Shown here piece by piece: positions 36,152 to 47,045 of a DNA stretch of 64,000 bases. The first letter of the stretch is position 1. Each line of letters begins with the position of its first letter. Both the position numbers and the translations under genes were made by a program. The stretch lies in assembly GCF_963678635.1 (NCBI RefSeq), contig NC_087065.1, forward strand, positions 28,477,254 through 28,541,253, read 5' to 3'. Below the pieces are notes generated by a model. It searched no databases and was not told the DNA's origin. It saw only the letters and a program-made list of their open reading frames with translations. Source of the stretch: Symsagittifera roscoffensis (taxonomy: Eukaryota; Xenacoelomorpha; Acoela; Convolutidae).

Positions 36152-36653
36152 TATCAAGGCTTATCCTTGGATCTTAATTAATTTTCTACTTCCCTAAATT
36201 TAAAACTTGATCATCAAGGCCTATCCTTGGTGGATCAAAAAGAACAATTTTGTTCTCCCCCACCCACTTAGCTAGTGTCTAACGACCTCAAACGTCGATT
36301 CACTATCCAACCCTTCCAAAAAACCCAAGACTAATAGAAATTTTTCAACAAAACTAACCATTCAAATTAGGATAAACAGTGAAGAACTTCGGTTATTCAT
36401 CCTTCACTTGAACCCTCCTCTTACCAGACCCAGGATAAATCTTAGACTTAGTAAGTTTAAAATAGTATCTAACGAACTACTCGCGTTCTAATTATACCTG
36501 AACCTTGTGGATCGATTTACTATTCTCCAACCCTTGAACACAATCACTACCCCTAAGTAAGATTAAGTAAGTTAACACCTTAACTTATACTAGCCACGAG
36601 AAAGTAAAAAATCATTCTTCGGAATCGATATACTTTTCTCTCCAACCCTGAAC
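36152..36653 (+). repeat. Repeated motifs in the element's 5' leader
   Basis: Two copies of ATCAAGGCyTATCCTTGG (36153-36170, 36212-36230). Three degenerate copies of a TCGATnnACTnTTCTCCAACCCT-type motif (36293-36316, 36509-36538, 36620-36653), each within a wider block of similar wording (CTAACGA-C upstream). The leader is about 1.2 kb with no convincing long frame, so the repeats may be regulatory or structural. Confidence 0.5.
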
Positions 36654-36723
36654 AAATAGACCCAGGTTAAGCTAACCAAAAAATCGTAAGGACTAACAGT
36701 TTAAGAAAGTAGAAATCATCTAA

Positions 36724-37221
36724 CAACTTTCTGCATCCCTCATCCTAAACCTTAAGTCACTCAAAAATCTAGGAAATAAACAAACAATCGTTTTACACAA
36801 CTGTGAAATAGATAACAAAAAATATGATCTTGTAATCACACCTCATACACAAACAGTTGGATATATTAGAACAAAAAGACAAACAATAAAAAGAAAGATA
36901 ATAAACAAACAAAGACAAATCACACGAAAAAGATTTTCAAAAAATAGAAACGCATTTTCAGAATCAGAAGCCAGCAATTTAGATGAACTTTATAAATTAA
37001 AAGAATCAATTGATAAAAATTGTCCCATTCGCGATCAATTATATTTTTCCGACTCAGAAACAACTTCAAATTCATCAAAAAGAGGAAAAAGAAGAATAAA
37101 AAAGCAATATAAACACAAACCAGCACACTTGTATAATTGGAATCAACCAATTAGACACATCGATAGTTACATATTAACAGTCATTAAACAAAAAAATGAG
37201 CCACAGCCACACTCAAAGTGA
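36724..37221 (+). CDS. Basic ATG-less open frame upstream of gag
   Basis: A frame open for 165 codons between TAA (36721) and TGA (37219-37221) with no ATG. It is rich in Lys and Arg, with clusters such as RTKRQTIKRKIINKQRQITR and SKRGKRRIKKQYKHK, plus an acidic stretch with ESEASNLDE. The length without a stop in such A-rich DNA suggests coding. Lack of ATG suggests a spliced exon, frameshift access or non-AUG start. Its end overlaps the ATG of the next ORF (37196) in another frame. An RNA-binding or nuclear protein is only a guess from composition. Confidence 0.45.
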   Translation, partial: QLSASLILNLKSLKNLGNKQTIVLHNCEIDNKKYDLVITPHTQTVGYIRTKRQTIKRKIINKQRQITRKRFSKNRNAFSESEASNLDELYKLKESIDKNCPIRDQLYFSDSETTSNSSKRGKRRIKKQYKHKPAHLYNWNQPIRHIDSYILTVIKQKNEPQPHSK

Positions 37222-39031
37222 CGATTGTCCAGATGACGACGATATTTACCCCTTCCTCGTAGATGCACCCGATAATTGAGGACAGCATGACTTTTGCAAG
37301 AATTTACTCCTAAATTTGTTTGAACCCGGATTCAGCCCATGCAAAACAGAATTCCCAGATGTAAAAATCAAAAGACAAATTATAGAACATTATCTGAAAG
37401 TTATATGTAATTTAACACAACAATACGGAATCTACACCATAGAATTCAGTACACCAAATCCGAATCACCGCAAATATGTAATTCAAACAGACGATCATGA
37501 CTTAGAATTTTCAAAAGTATTCTTAGAATATATTAAAAGCGTACAATATCATAACTCACAAAGAGCAAATTTCATATTTACTAACGAAGTTTTTGCAATA
37601 ATATATAGTTAGATTTCAATATTAGAAAAAACTAAAATTCCAAATATCTCACCAACTGAGACATCCAAACATACAAAAGTACGGCATGAAATCACACTAT
37701 CTTCAAATTTCCTACATATAATTAAAGAAAATTTCACTAAAGACGAAGTCTCACAACATACAAAACATGACTTACAAAAAACTTTGGCATGGTTTACAAT
37801 AGACTATTTCACACATAATATAGTTTTAATTTCACAAGCAAGAAAAAATTTCAGACCTCAAAATTCAAACGATGATACCGCCATCACAGAATAGTCAGAC
37901 TACGTTTGGGACCCCGAATGGTCTCATCATGCATTCATAAATATCCCACAATCAATCTCAAGTCAAGCAATAAGTACAATATCTTATACAAGAGATTATG
38001 TAAGAGTAGTACCATTAACCATTGATGCAACACCATTAAACTACAATATATTTTTACCTGATACGCGAAATAAAAGTTTAAATTTGACCGTCATACACAA
38101 TGAAAACTTTAATGGAACTAGGAATCTTACACAACAAGATATTCAAACACCATCACACTTCATAAATGAAGAAATTGTCCAAACAACAACAACTACACAA
38201 CAAAGTATTTCACCGATACGTCCAAATTTAACAACACCAAAAAATACAAACACTTCACTAGCACAAGTAACCATACAATCAACCGTTAAACCTTCGGTTG
38301 CTCCAAAATATTCACAAATGGATTATCAAACATATAGACCTATGACAGTACCGTCAAAAACACGAAGAACGTTCACAAGAAACACTTTTGCGGAACACAA
38401 TTATAATTACGCACATTCATCAAAAACAAACTATTCCCCACGAAAAAAGAATAATAATCAGATAAGATCTCGATATTGGGATAACCCAATGACAACAACC
38501 AACTCAGTAAATTTTCAAACTAATTCACATCCTCCACAGGATCGTAGTGAAAATTACCCATTCTTTCAGCAAAATAAAAATAAAAAGCAAGCACCTCATC
38601 ATACGGATTACTTATCCTCTGATGATGATTATTTACAAACAGATATATTTGCACCATATACTCAAGAATATCGCGGAAAAGGAGTGCAAAAACCATATAC
38701 ATATCATAGAGTTTTTTCTCCACATCCAACAGATACACAAAATCAACAACCAATACAAATGCAAAACCCAACTAATACACAATTTTTTCAACCAATTCAG
38801 CCACAAAACCCAATGATCACACACTCGTATCAACCAACTCAAATGCAAATTGAAATACCACTCCCATATTACCTTCAACAATACGAAATAACAAAAAAAT
38901 CAACTTTCAAATTTTTCACAAAAGCCAAATGCCGCAGAATCACTACAAATGACAATGAATCCATACCTTATGGGTGGATCGTCAATAACATCAAACAAAC
39001 CATTAATGGTATTCACAGGAACAGACCCTGA
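37196..39031 (+). pseudogene. Pre-gag ORF, 611 sense codons with three in-frame stops
   Basis: From ATG 37196 a single frame runs to 39031, interrupted by TGA (37277), TAG (37610) and TAG (37892). The stretch 37895-39031 is fully open. The first third has ordinary composition (IKRQIIEHYLKVICNLTQQY). The rest is rich in Thr, Gln, Asn and Pro, with a three-fold repeat built on TQ..QPIQ.QNP near 38740-38850. It overlaps gag by 83 nt (gag is in the +1 frame). It could be the Gag N-terminal region reached by frameshift, or a separate protein. No homology is recognised. The stops may be recent mutations in this copy. Confidence 0.55.
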
Positions 39032-40859
39032 ATATTCTGTAGAAGATTATTTAAATGCAGTAACAGCAAATTTAATTTTAAATATAGGACCTGAACCAAT
39101 TAATACACCACTACATCAAAATTGGATACATCGACGCACAGCGTTGATACAAACAACCTTAGATGGCGCAGCCCAAAAATGGTTTTCAGTATTACCTATA
39201 GAAATAAAATCAAATTGGAAAAGATTTACACAAAGATTTTCAAAAATGTTTGACTCCGAAAGAAATAAACAACACCAAAGAGTTTTATGTAATGAAATTC
39301 GCAGATTACCAAATGAAACCATCAAACAATTAGCAGTACGTATCGAAACACTAGTTCGAAAAGCATATTCATTAAATACACATAACTACAAAAACACAAA
39401 AATGACAGAAATTTTAATGATGACCTTAACACCTCAATTAAGAAAAATAGCAATAAAAAAGAGAGCATCCCATCCTTCCTCAATTCGAGAGCCCGATCTA
39501 GATTTTCGAAAACTAGTAGACAAACTAGAGCAAGCGGAAATCACAATGAAACTTGAAGAAACAGAAAATCTGAAATTACAATATGTAAATCGAAACGAAA
39601 CAAACACCACAAATATCAACAACATACAGGAATCAGATACAGACCTCGTTGAAAAAATCACTGAAATACTAAATATTTATGAAAAACACCCAAACTTTAA
39701 AGGCAAACCATCTTTCAAAAAATGGTGTAATTATTGCCGACGATACGGACATAGTATTTCTGAATGTAGACAAAAACAACAGGATAACCAGAATAAACCT
39801 CAAAAATATAAAGAACCAAATAAATCATTCTATCAATACATGAAGAAAGATCAAAATCTACCAAGCAAAAATGTAAACAGCAACAACAGTTCAGGAAAAC
39901 CACTTCCGAACAACACCAATTACACGAGAAATCAATCACCATATAACTCAAGTTATAGAGGAAGATCACCAGAACGAAGAAATACACAAAATTTTTTACA
40001 AAATCATTATAATCGACCAAATAGTCGAAATAACTACTCCAGATCAAATTCAAATACAACACAATTTGTTTCTAGATCCAATTCCCAATCAAACATAAGA
40101 AATAAAAACTATCCAAACAATCAATCACGAAACTCATCATATAATAGAAATAGAAACTATTCAAATAATCGAAATAGAAGTTATTCGAACAACCGAAATC
40201 AGAATTACCCGAAATATCGATCAAGAAATAACTCATATAACAGATCAAACTATCACAGATCAAACGATAATTATCAAAACAGATCACGAAACAATTCACA
40301 AAATCGACATTCAAGTTATAATAATCGATATAGAAATTATTCTCAATCACCACATAGAAACAATAACCATTATAATAATTCTAAACACCGCTACAGAAGT
40401 AGCACACCCAAACATCAAAGACATATTAATCAAGTACACTCAAATGAAGAAACAACAACATCAGACCCCCTAGGTTTTGACGACACAGGAAATAACGAAC
40501 TACAACTAAATCAAATAAACTGTGGATCATCAGACACAGAAAGTGATACAGAAAACACTATATCCATAAATATGATAACAGTCGAAAACGACTACGAACC
40601 TATTATATATGAACAACCTTTTTCATCACATATATATGAAAATCAATTGGAACTCCTTCACAATTATTATAGTGAACCCATCCATACTACACAAATGGCA
40701 CAAGAAACTAACGAAATTAACACTGTACATAAACCCAATGAAAATGACAAAACAAAATGCTTGAATACAAATCACATCTACCAAAATGTACAAAAAGAAA
40801 AACCCAAAGAAAAAATTTGGACAATACCATTTCTTTTAGAAAGTCCAAGAAACAAATAA
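38949..40859 (+). CDS. gag: Gag polyprotein (capsid and CCHC nucleocapsid)
   Basis: An intact 636-codon ORF. Residues ~18-200 match the gypsy-type capsid pattern (FTGTDPEYSVEDYLNAV, then DGAAQKWFSVL). A zinc knuckle lies at 39726-39767 (C-X2-C-X4-H-X4-C: CNYCRRYGHSISEC, residues ~260-273). A tail of ~250 residues rich in Asn, Arg, Ser and Tyr follows, probably disordered and RNA-binding. The frame opens at 38892, before the ATG, so synthesis by +1 shift from the pre-gag ORF is possible. It ends at TAA (40857-40859); the protease continues in the same frame directly after, so Gag-Pol could arise by readthrough, or the stop is a mutation. Confidence 0.9.
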   Translation: MTMNPYLMGGSSITSNKPLMVFTGTDPEYSVEDYLNAVTANLILNIGPEPINTPLHQNWIHRRTALIQTTLDGAAQKWFSVLPIEIKSNWKRFTQRFSKMFDSERNKQHQRVLCNEIRRLPNETIKQLAVRIETLVRKAYSLNTHNYKNTKMTEILMMTLTPQLRKIAIKKRASHPSSIREPDLDFRKLVDKLEQAEITMKLEETENLKLQYVNRNETNTTNINNIQESDTDLVEKITEILNIYEKHPNFKGKPSFKKWCNYCRRYGHSISECRQKQQDNQNKPQKYKEPNKSFYQYMKKDQNLPSKNVNSNNSSGKPLPNNTNYTRNQSPYNSSYRGRSPERRNTQNFLQNHYNRPNSRNNYSRSNSNTTQFVSRSNSQSNIRNKNYPNNQSRNSSYNRNRNYSNNRNRSYSNNRNQNYPKYRSRNNSYNRSNYHRSNDNYQNRSRNNSQNRHSSYNNRYRNYSQSPHRNNNHYNNSKHRYRSSTPKHQRHINQVHSNEETTTSDPLGFDDTGNNELQLNQINCGSSDTESDTENTISINMITVENDYEPIIYEQPFSSHIYENQLELLHNYYSEPIHTTQMAQETNEINTVHKPNENDKTKCLNTNHIYQNVQKEKPKEKIWTIPFLLESPRNK

Positions 40860-43800
40860 TTTCAACCACCAGATCTTGAAATTGATTTTTTAATTGATTC
40901 AGGAGCAGAATCAAACATAATTAACATTCCCACATGGAATGAAATCAAAACATTACACCCAAAATTAACGCCTCTTGCAACCTCCAGTAAACTAGCAACA
41001 GCACAAGGATCAACATTAGTAAACTATGGAAAAGTTCAATTATTTTTTCTCCCCACAAGAACAATGGAGCAAAATAAAATTTTAAACAAACCATTTAAAC
41101 AAATATTTCATATCACTGATATTAAACACAATATCATTGGAATACCATTTATCTCTAAATATATACCAACAATCAACATCTTGAATAGTAAAATACTAAT
41201 CAAAAATAAGTACACAAAAACAAAAAACACAGCCCTAACATTTTTTCAAAGATTAAATAAACAACCACCATTCTTTTCAAAATTTTATCCAATTTATAAC
41301 CAACAACGGAAACACCTGAAACCACTATCAGGAAACATATATAATTTTTCAATAAAACAAGTTCACCAATATGATAAAAATCAAAATAAACAACAACTCT
41401 TTATGTCAGACTTTGAATTCAAACCTATCCATAAGTTTTTCAAAATCACAATTTCAACCATAAAATATTTAAAAAATACAAGTTCAGACATCATTTCGTT
41501 ACATGTATATAATAACACACCGTACCAAGTAACATTACCCTTAGGACTTTTAGGATATTGCGAAACCAACGCTACAATATCACCAATGCATGAAAAAGCA
41601 TACCGCGTAAATAATATAATCCAATTATTAGATATTTGTCAATCCACAATTCTTAACGAAGAACTATCCATAAATGATATCATAAGTAATGAAAAAAGAA
41701 ATACAGATTATTTCACAAAAACCTCATATTTCAAACCTACATTCAACATAAATAACTATACAGAGGATCAACAGAAATTTTTAACAATGTTTAACTTCCA
41801 ACATTCACAAATAACACAAGATGAATTTGATAAGTTAGCCAAACAGCTAATAAAATATTCATCAGTCTATGCAACATCCAAATTTGATGTTGGCAAAATC
41901 AGTTCATCACTACATCTCCCGTTAAAACCTGACGCAGTTTTCAAAAAACAAAGAGCAAGTAAAGTACCAATTCATCTACACGATAAAGTGAACAGATTAC
42001 TCGATATTTTAGAGCAATACAAAATCATCTCACCGGTAAACAAAGAAGAACAACCAAAAGGTAACACATTTATCAACCCTGTTATCATCTTAGCAAAAGG
42101 AGAATCATTAAAAATAGTTTTAGACGCTAGATATCTTAATTCACTAATAGACGAATCAAAATGCAATTGGCCTATTGAACCAATACACGTTATTTTAACA
42201 AAAATAAACGGAAAATACTTTACAACCGCAGATATGAATAGTGCATACAATCAAATGCCACTAGATGAACAATCACGACGTTTAACACAATTTGTTATTG
42301 GAAATCAACAATATGAATTCAACCGCCTATTCTATGGAATATCCATAGGACCAGCAGCATTTTCAGCTTTTATGTGCAAAATTTTTAGACCACTAATACT
42401 CAAGAAAAACGCAATCACCTATTTAGACGATGTTTTTATGCAATCACAGACAAAAGAAGAAATGTTTACAGTTTTAGAACACTATCACAAAATACTTCAG
42501 AACGAAAATCTGAAGGCCGCCCCCGATAAGTCACACTTCTTTTAACACGAGTTAAATTTTTAGGACATAATATAGAAAGAAAGACAATAACTCCATTAAA
42601 ATCACGCATTGATGCTTTTCAAAAACTTCAACCACCAACAAACAAAAAGAAAATCCAAGAATTCCTTGGAATGTTGAATTTTTTAAGCAAATACGTTTAT
42701 AAAATGCAATTATATTTAAGACCATTCTATAATATCCTCAGACAACAAAATGATTTTGAATGGAATACAGAACATCAAACACGATTTGAAGAAATTAAAA
42801 AACTCCTAACTGAACAAATTTCAAATACAATCCCAGATCCAAATCAACCATTCTATGCAATGTGCGATGCTTCAAATTTTGGCATCGGCGCAGCATTATT
42901 ACAATCACACAATGGTACAAATAAAATGAACCTTATATCAGCAAATTCTCGATTATTCACTCAAGCAGAGCTACGACTCTCAACTTTAATGAGAGAATGT
43001 ACAGCTATAATTTATACACTTACAGATTATGAATTTCTGATACTTGGATCAAAACATCCAACAGTTCTATTCACAGATCACAAACCAATCATTTTTCTCT
43101 TTACACAAAAGTCAAACCCAAATCACCGAGTTTATAGATTTCAATTAATTCTAATGAAATTTCGAAACTTACATATAGTTTGGACAGCAGGAAAAAATCT
43201 TGCATTACCAGATACACTAAGTCGAAATACACCACCTGAATTACTTACACGAAAACTACAGTTGAAATACCCAAGAACATAAAATTTTACCTTGCAGAAA
43301 ACGAAACATCACCCCGACTAGAATGCAAATATGCAGTAAAAACTGACATTGAACAATCACAGATAAATAACCTACAACACTTCCCACTTTACTTAGATTG
43401 TCAAAATAACCACTACGAAGTTGATCTATCTGGATTGTCAACTTTCAAACCATTTCCATACTCACAATGGATAAAAAATAACACCCAACAAAAAAGAGTA
43501 AAACAACACTCGCATAAAAAAGACCTTTTTCCGTTAATTGAAAAAGAAAATCTAACTGATAAAATAAATTTATCAGGACCACAAACAAATGATTCAAAAT
43601 ACACAATAAATCAAGTTTTTGACCTCCATGACCCACTTGACACAATTCCTTTATCTAAATTAGAAATTGAAAACATTTTTCTCCCCCCAACAGATAAAAT
43701 TACAATTAATACCTTGAAACAATATCAAAATCTTGACCCAGTAATTAGACAACTAAAATCTTGGCACAAATATAAAACTAAACCCATAAAGGCAGATACC

Positions 43801-45449
43801 ACATTTTTAGGAAATAAAACACTCCTCCGATATTTTCGAAAATTTAATAATACAACAATTAAGGAAAATACAGACCTTCTAGAATACCAATTAAATGAAT
43901 CTACAGTTCCCTGTCTCCCTTTAAGTATGATTCTCATAGTTTTTAACATTTCACAAACACAAAACATTAAAGGACACTCTGGATCAGAGAAAACATATTC
44001 AAATTTTATACAAAATTTCTATTTCCCAAATGCACCAATTTGGATAAAAGTACTATGCAATGATTGTATAGTATGTCAGCTAAATAAACCTTATCCAAAT
44101 CAAAAACAAATAGCACAAAAACAAGATTTTAAAGGACAAAGTTTATACTTTAACCATCGTATTTCATTTGATACAAAAGGACCAATTTCACCATCATCTG
44201 AAGGAAACTCCTACATTATGGTAATTGTTGACGCATTTACACATTATGTGGCACTTAACCCAGTACCACATTGTAACGCTTATTGCGCTTACACAACACT
44301 TATTGAACACTGGATAGCCAAGTTCGGACTACCCGAAATTTTAGTTACAGACAACGGTACAGAATTCATAAATAATGAAATCATCACACTATGTCATTTA
44401 TATAACATCAAACACAAACCACGTACATCTCATGCACCTTGGACAAACGGCTTAGTCGAAGGTATGAACCGTTCACTACAAGAATATCTTAGATGTATCA
44501 TCAATGGAAATGATACAAGATACACCGAATTGTCAGCAGATGTAAAATTATTTCCCTTAGCATATAATTCACAAATTACGACAACTCTAGGAATGTCACC
44601 ATATGAAATGGTTTTTAATCAAATGCCACGCAAACCAATTATGTTTACAGCAAACTCTCATAAAAATGCACAAAGTCATTGTCAACCGAATAAAGACTCA
44701 ATTTGTTATAATCTACCTTTACACACACATGATGAAGATCATTTTCATCACCCACAAATTCTTAAATTAGCCTCCGGTACACACACCGAATGGATTTTAA
44801 ATAGAGATAAAAACACAATGAAATTTACCAAAAAGTAACAAAAAAGTTGTTACAAAGGCAAAACATTAAAGAACAAATAAATTCACGCTTTACACCAGCC
44901 TCCGATTTAAAAATTGGAACATTTGTATTAATACCTAATTTTAACACTCAAAAAGGAATTTCTAAAAAATTACAACCCCTTCGTAAAGGACCATACCAAA
45001 TAATTGCCAAACCCACTGACGTAACATATAAAATCACCGACTCAGACCAAAAAGAAATTGTTCAACATCGAAACAATCTATTACCTTATTACCCAAAAGA
45101 ATACGCACTACGCGAATTAACTCAGTTATTTTCTTTCACAGGTTTAAAAGTTATTCAAAATAACCCACATACGGAAAATGAAACAAAAGAACAACATGAC
45201 ATTCACCTCAAAAACCACAATAAAAAATCAACTACAACGAAAAACAATACAAAAAAGCTAGATCAAAATATACCTGAAAAAGAAAGAAAAAATAGAAAAA
45301 TGACAGAAAAAATTATACCCCAAGAACAAGTCGACAAATCGAAACATAGAGAGTCATCACGACTTAGAAATCAACCACGCAAAAACTACAAGACATTCAT
45401 CCCACAATCTAAAATATTAAAGAAAGTTGAATTTCAAAAACAGCTTTAA
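40860..45449 (+). pseudogene. pol: Pol: protease, RT, RNase H, integrase (frameshifted copy)
   Basis: Domains in order: aspartic protease with DSG (40896-40904); RT with YLDD (42420-42431); RNase H with CDASNFGIGAALL (~42865) and ending in AGKNLALPDTLSRN; integrase with a zinc region (GHSG ... CIVC) and a D,D-35-E core (Asp 44170, Asp 44350, Glu 44458). The first zinc-binding His is not visible (Asn at the likely place). The C-terminal part (44847-45449) is basic. Three single-base losses break the frame, near 42540, 43252 and 44815, each in or near a homopolymer; apart from these each segment is open. This copy cannot make full Pol as sequenced, unless the losses are sequence errors. Confidence 0.9.
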
Positions 45450-46042
45450 TTTTACAATTAATAATCTTTGCACCTCTGAAATATTTTGAACTTTCATTTT
45501 TCAAAATAACATGCTGACAAACACGCAGCGATTCTAGTTCAAAATTAGCCAATAGGATTCATTCAATCCGTCACCTTCTATAACTTTAACACAAACCAAC
45601 TAGACGAAAAATATTAAACTCCAGGCATATCTATAACTATAACTCTACGACCTCCAGGTCAAAAATAAGCAAACCACTCCAACTTGACAACTAAAATAAA
45701 TATCACCATAATATCATAACCCTCCCTTATCTAATAAACCAAAGATCAACAATATTTCCCCAACTCAGACCTCAAATACCCCCAAAACAAATATGTTAAA
45801 TTAGCCTAAAGTAAAAGAACGACCATTTTAATTAGCCTAAAGTATAAAAATCTCAAAAATACCCCAGATCATTTGACAAATGAAAATAAAGACAAAGAAG
45901 ACCTCCCGATCACCATAAAATTTGCCCCCAACAATTTTTCACAAAACTCGACCCACTTGTCAAAAAACCAATAAATAATTCGACCACACTTGAAAATTGC
46001 CTCAAACAACAAAAATTATTCGATCGAGAAGCCATTTCTTAA
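45450..46042 (+). other. Non-coding spacer after pol
   Basis: About 590 nt with stops in all frames, A/C-rich like the rest of the element. It may carry splice sites or other signals for the downstream frames; no specific site is convincing. Confidence 0.5.
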
Positions 46043-47045
46043 ATGCTCTTCTCTCGACCAGTTACCATAATTCTAAACATTCTCGCAAACTTTTTCACAA
46101 TATTTAAACCTTTCATCATATTTCTTTTTGATACCTTTGAATCTTTTCTAATAATCTTAATCATTTTTTGCAATATTTTTTTAATTTTCTATTCTATATT
46201 TGAACTATACCTCCAGCTTTCAAAAGCTATTGACTATATCCACAGGTACGAACCCCCCGAGTTCATTTTAATATACCCCAATCCCTATCACAAAGTACTC
46301 CGGAAAACCCAATTGGTATATTACCAGAAACCCCTACGCTTCTTTCACAACGTAGCACCTCAAGTCTACCCTCATATTACTTAGGTTCAACACCAACATC
46401 TGAACAAATACATGAAAATCCCTTTAACCCTCCAAACCAAACATCACGACTACCATATTGGACAACACAATCATTCACACAAGGTGAACCCAATTTAATA
46501 AATGATCCAATAGATATTTCTACCGATACAACAACATCATCATCACTACCAGAAACATTATCACTACCATCAACACCATCAATAAGCCAAATTTCACCGA
46601 CACCTTCCCTTTTAATTTTCCAAATAACCTCGACGCTAGATACCGAGAACAATCATCAACAAATATCCCTCTAAGATTAGACTGGAATACATTCACAGCA
46701 CCCCCACCATTATTTGGACAGCACCCAGAAAGTAACCGACTACACAACTGGGCACTTAATAGATTACAATATATACAAGATATCCACGAAGACATTCGTG
46801 ATCATAACAACCAAATACTCCAACAAAATAGTCTACAATTAAAATTTGAAATCACGGTTAAACTAAACAACATTGCTCAACATCCTTACCCATTAAACCC
46901 ACCAAATATAACAGCTCAATCACTACCACCACCATTTATAACAACTGAAGTAATATATAAATACGACAGATATGCCAAAAAGACAATTGGTTACATCACA
47001 TTTTATAACCCATACTCAGGATTATCATACACACGTATTTTCTAA
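46043..47045 (+). pseudogene. Membrane-type frame upstream of env (two frame changes)
   Basis: The first 113 codons (46043-46384) encode two long hydrophobic segments (IILNILANFFTIFKPFIIFL; FLIILIIFCNIFLIFYSIFE) then YIHRYEPPEF. Coding character continues in the -1 frame to ~46670 (Ser/Thr/Pro-rich) and again in the -1 frame to TAA at 47043-47045. The frame changes lie near 46375 and 46605. The last part overlaps the env-like frame. It may be an accessory membrane protein, or part of the envelope region; not recognised. Confidence 0.5.

Noticed and set aside
39715..40353. Minus-strand frames opposite gag rich in Tyr, Phe and Cys
   Set aside because: Antisense shadows of the Asn/Ser-rich gag tail; composition is the mirror of the gag codons.
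42535..42550. Programmed -1 frameshift within RT
   Set aside because: A frameshift in the middle of a catalytic domain, next to a T run, is far more likely a one-base loss or sequence error.
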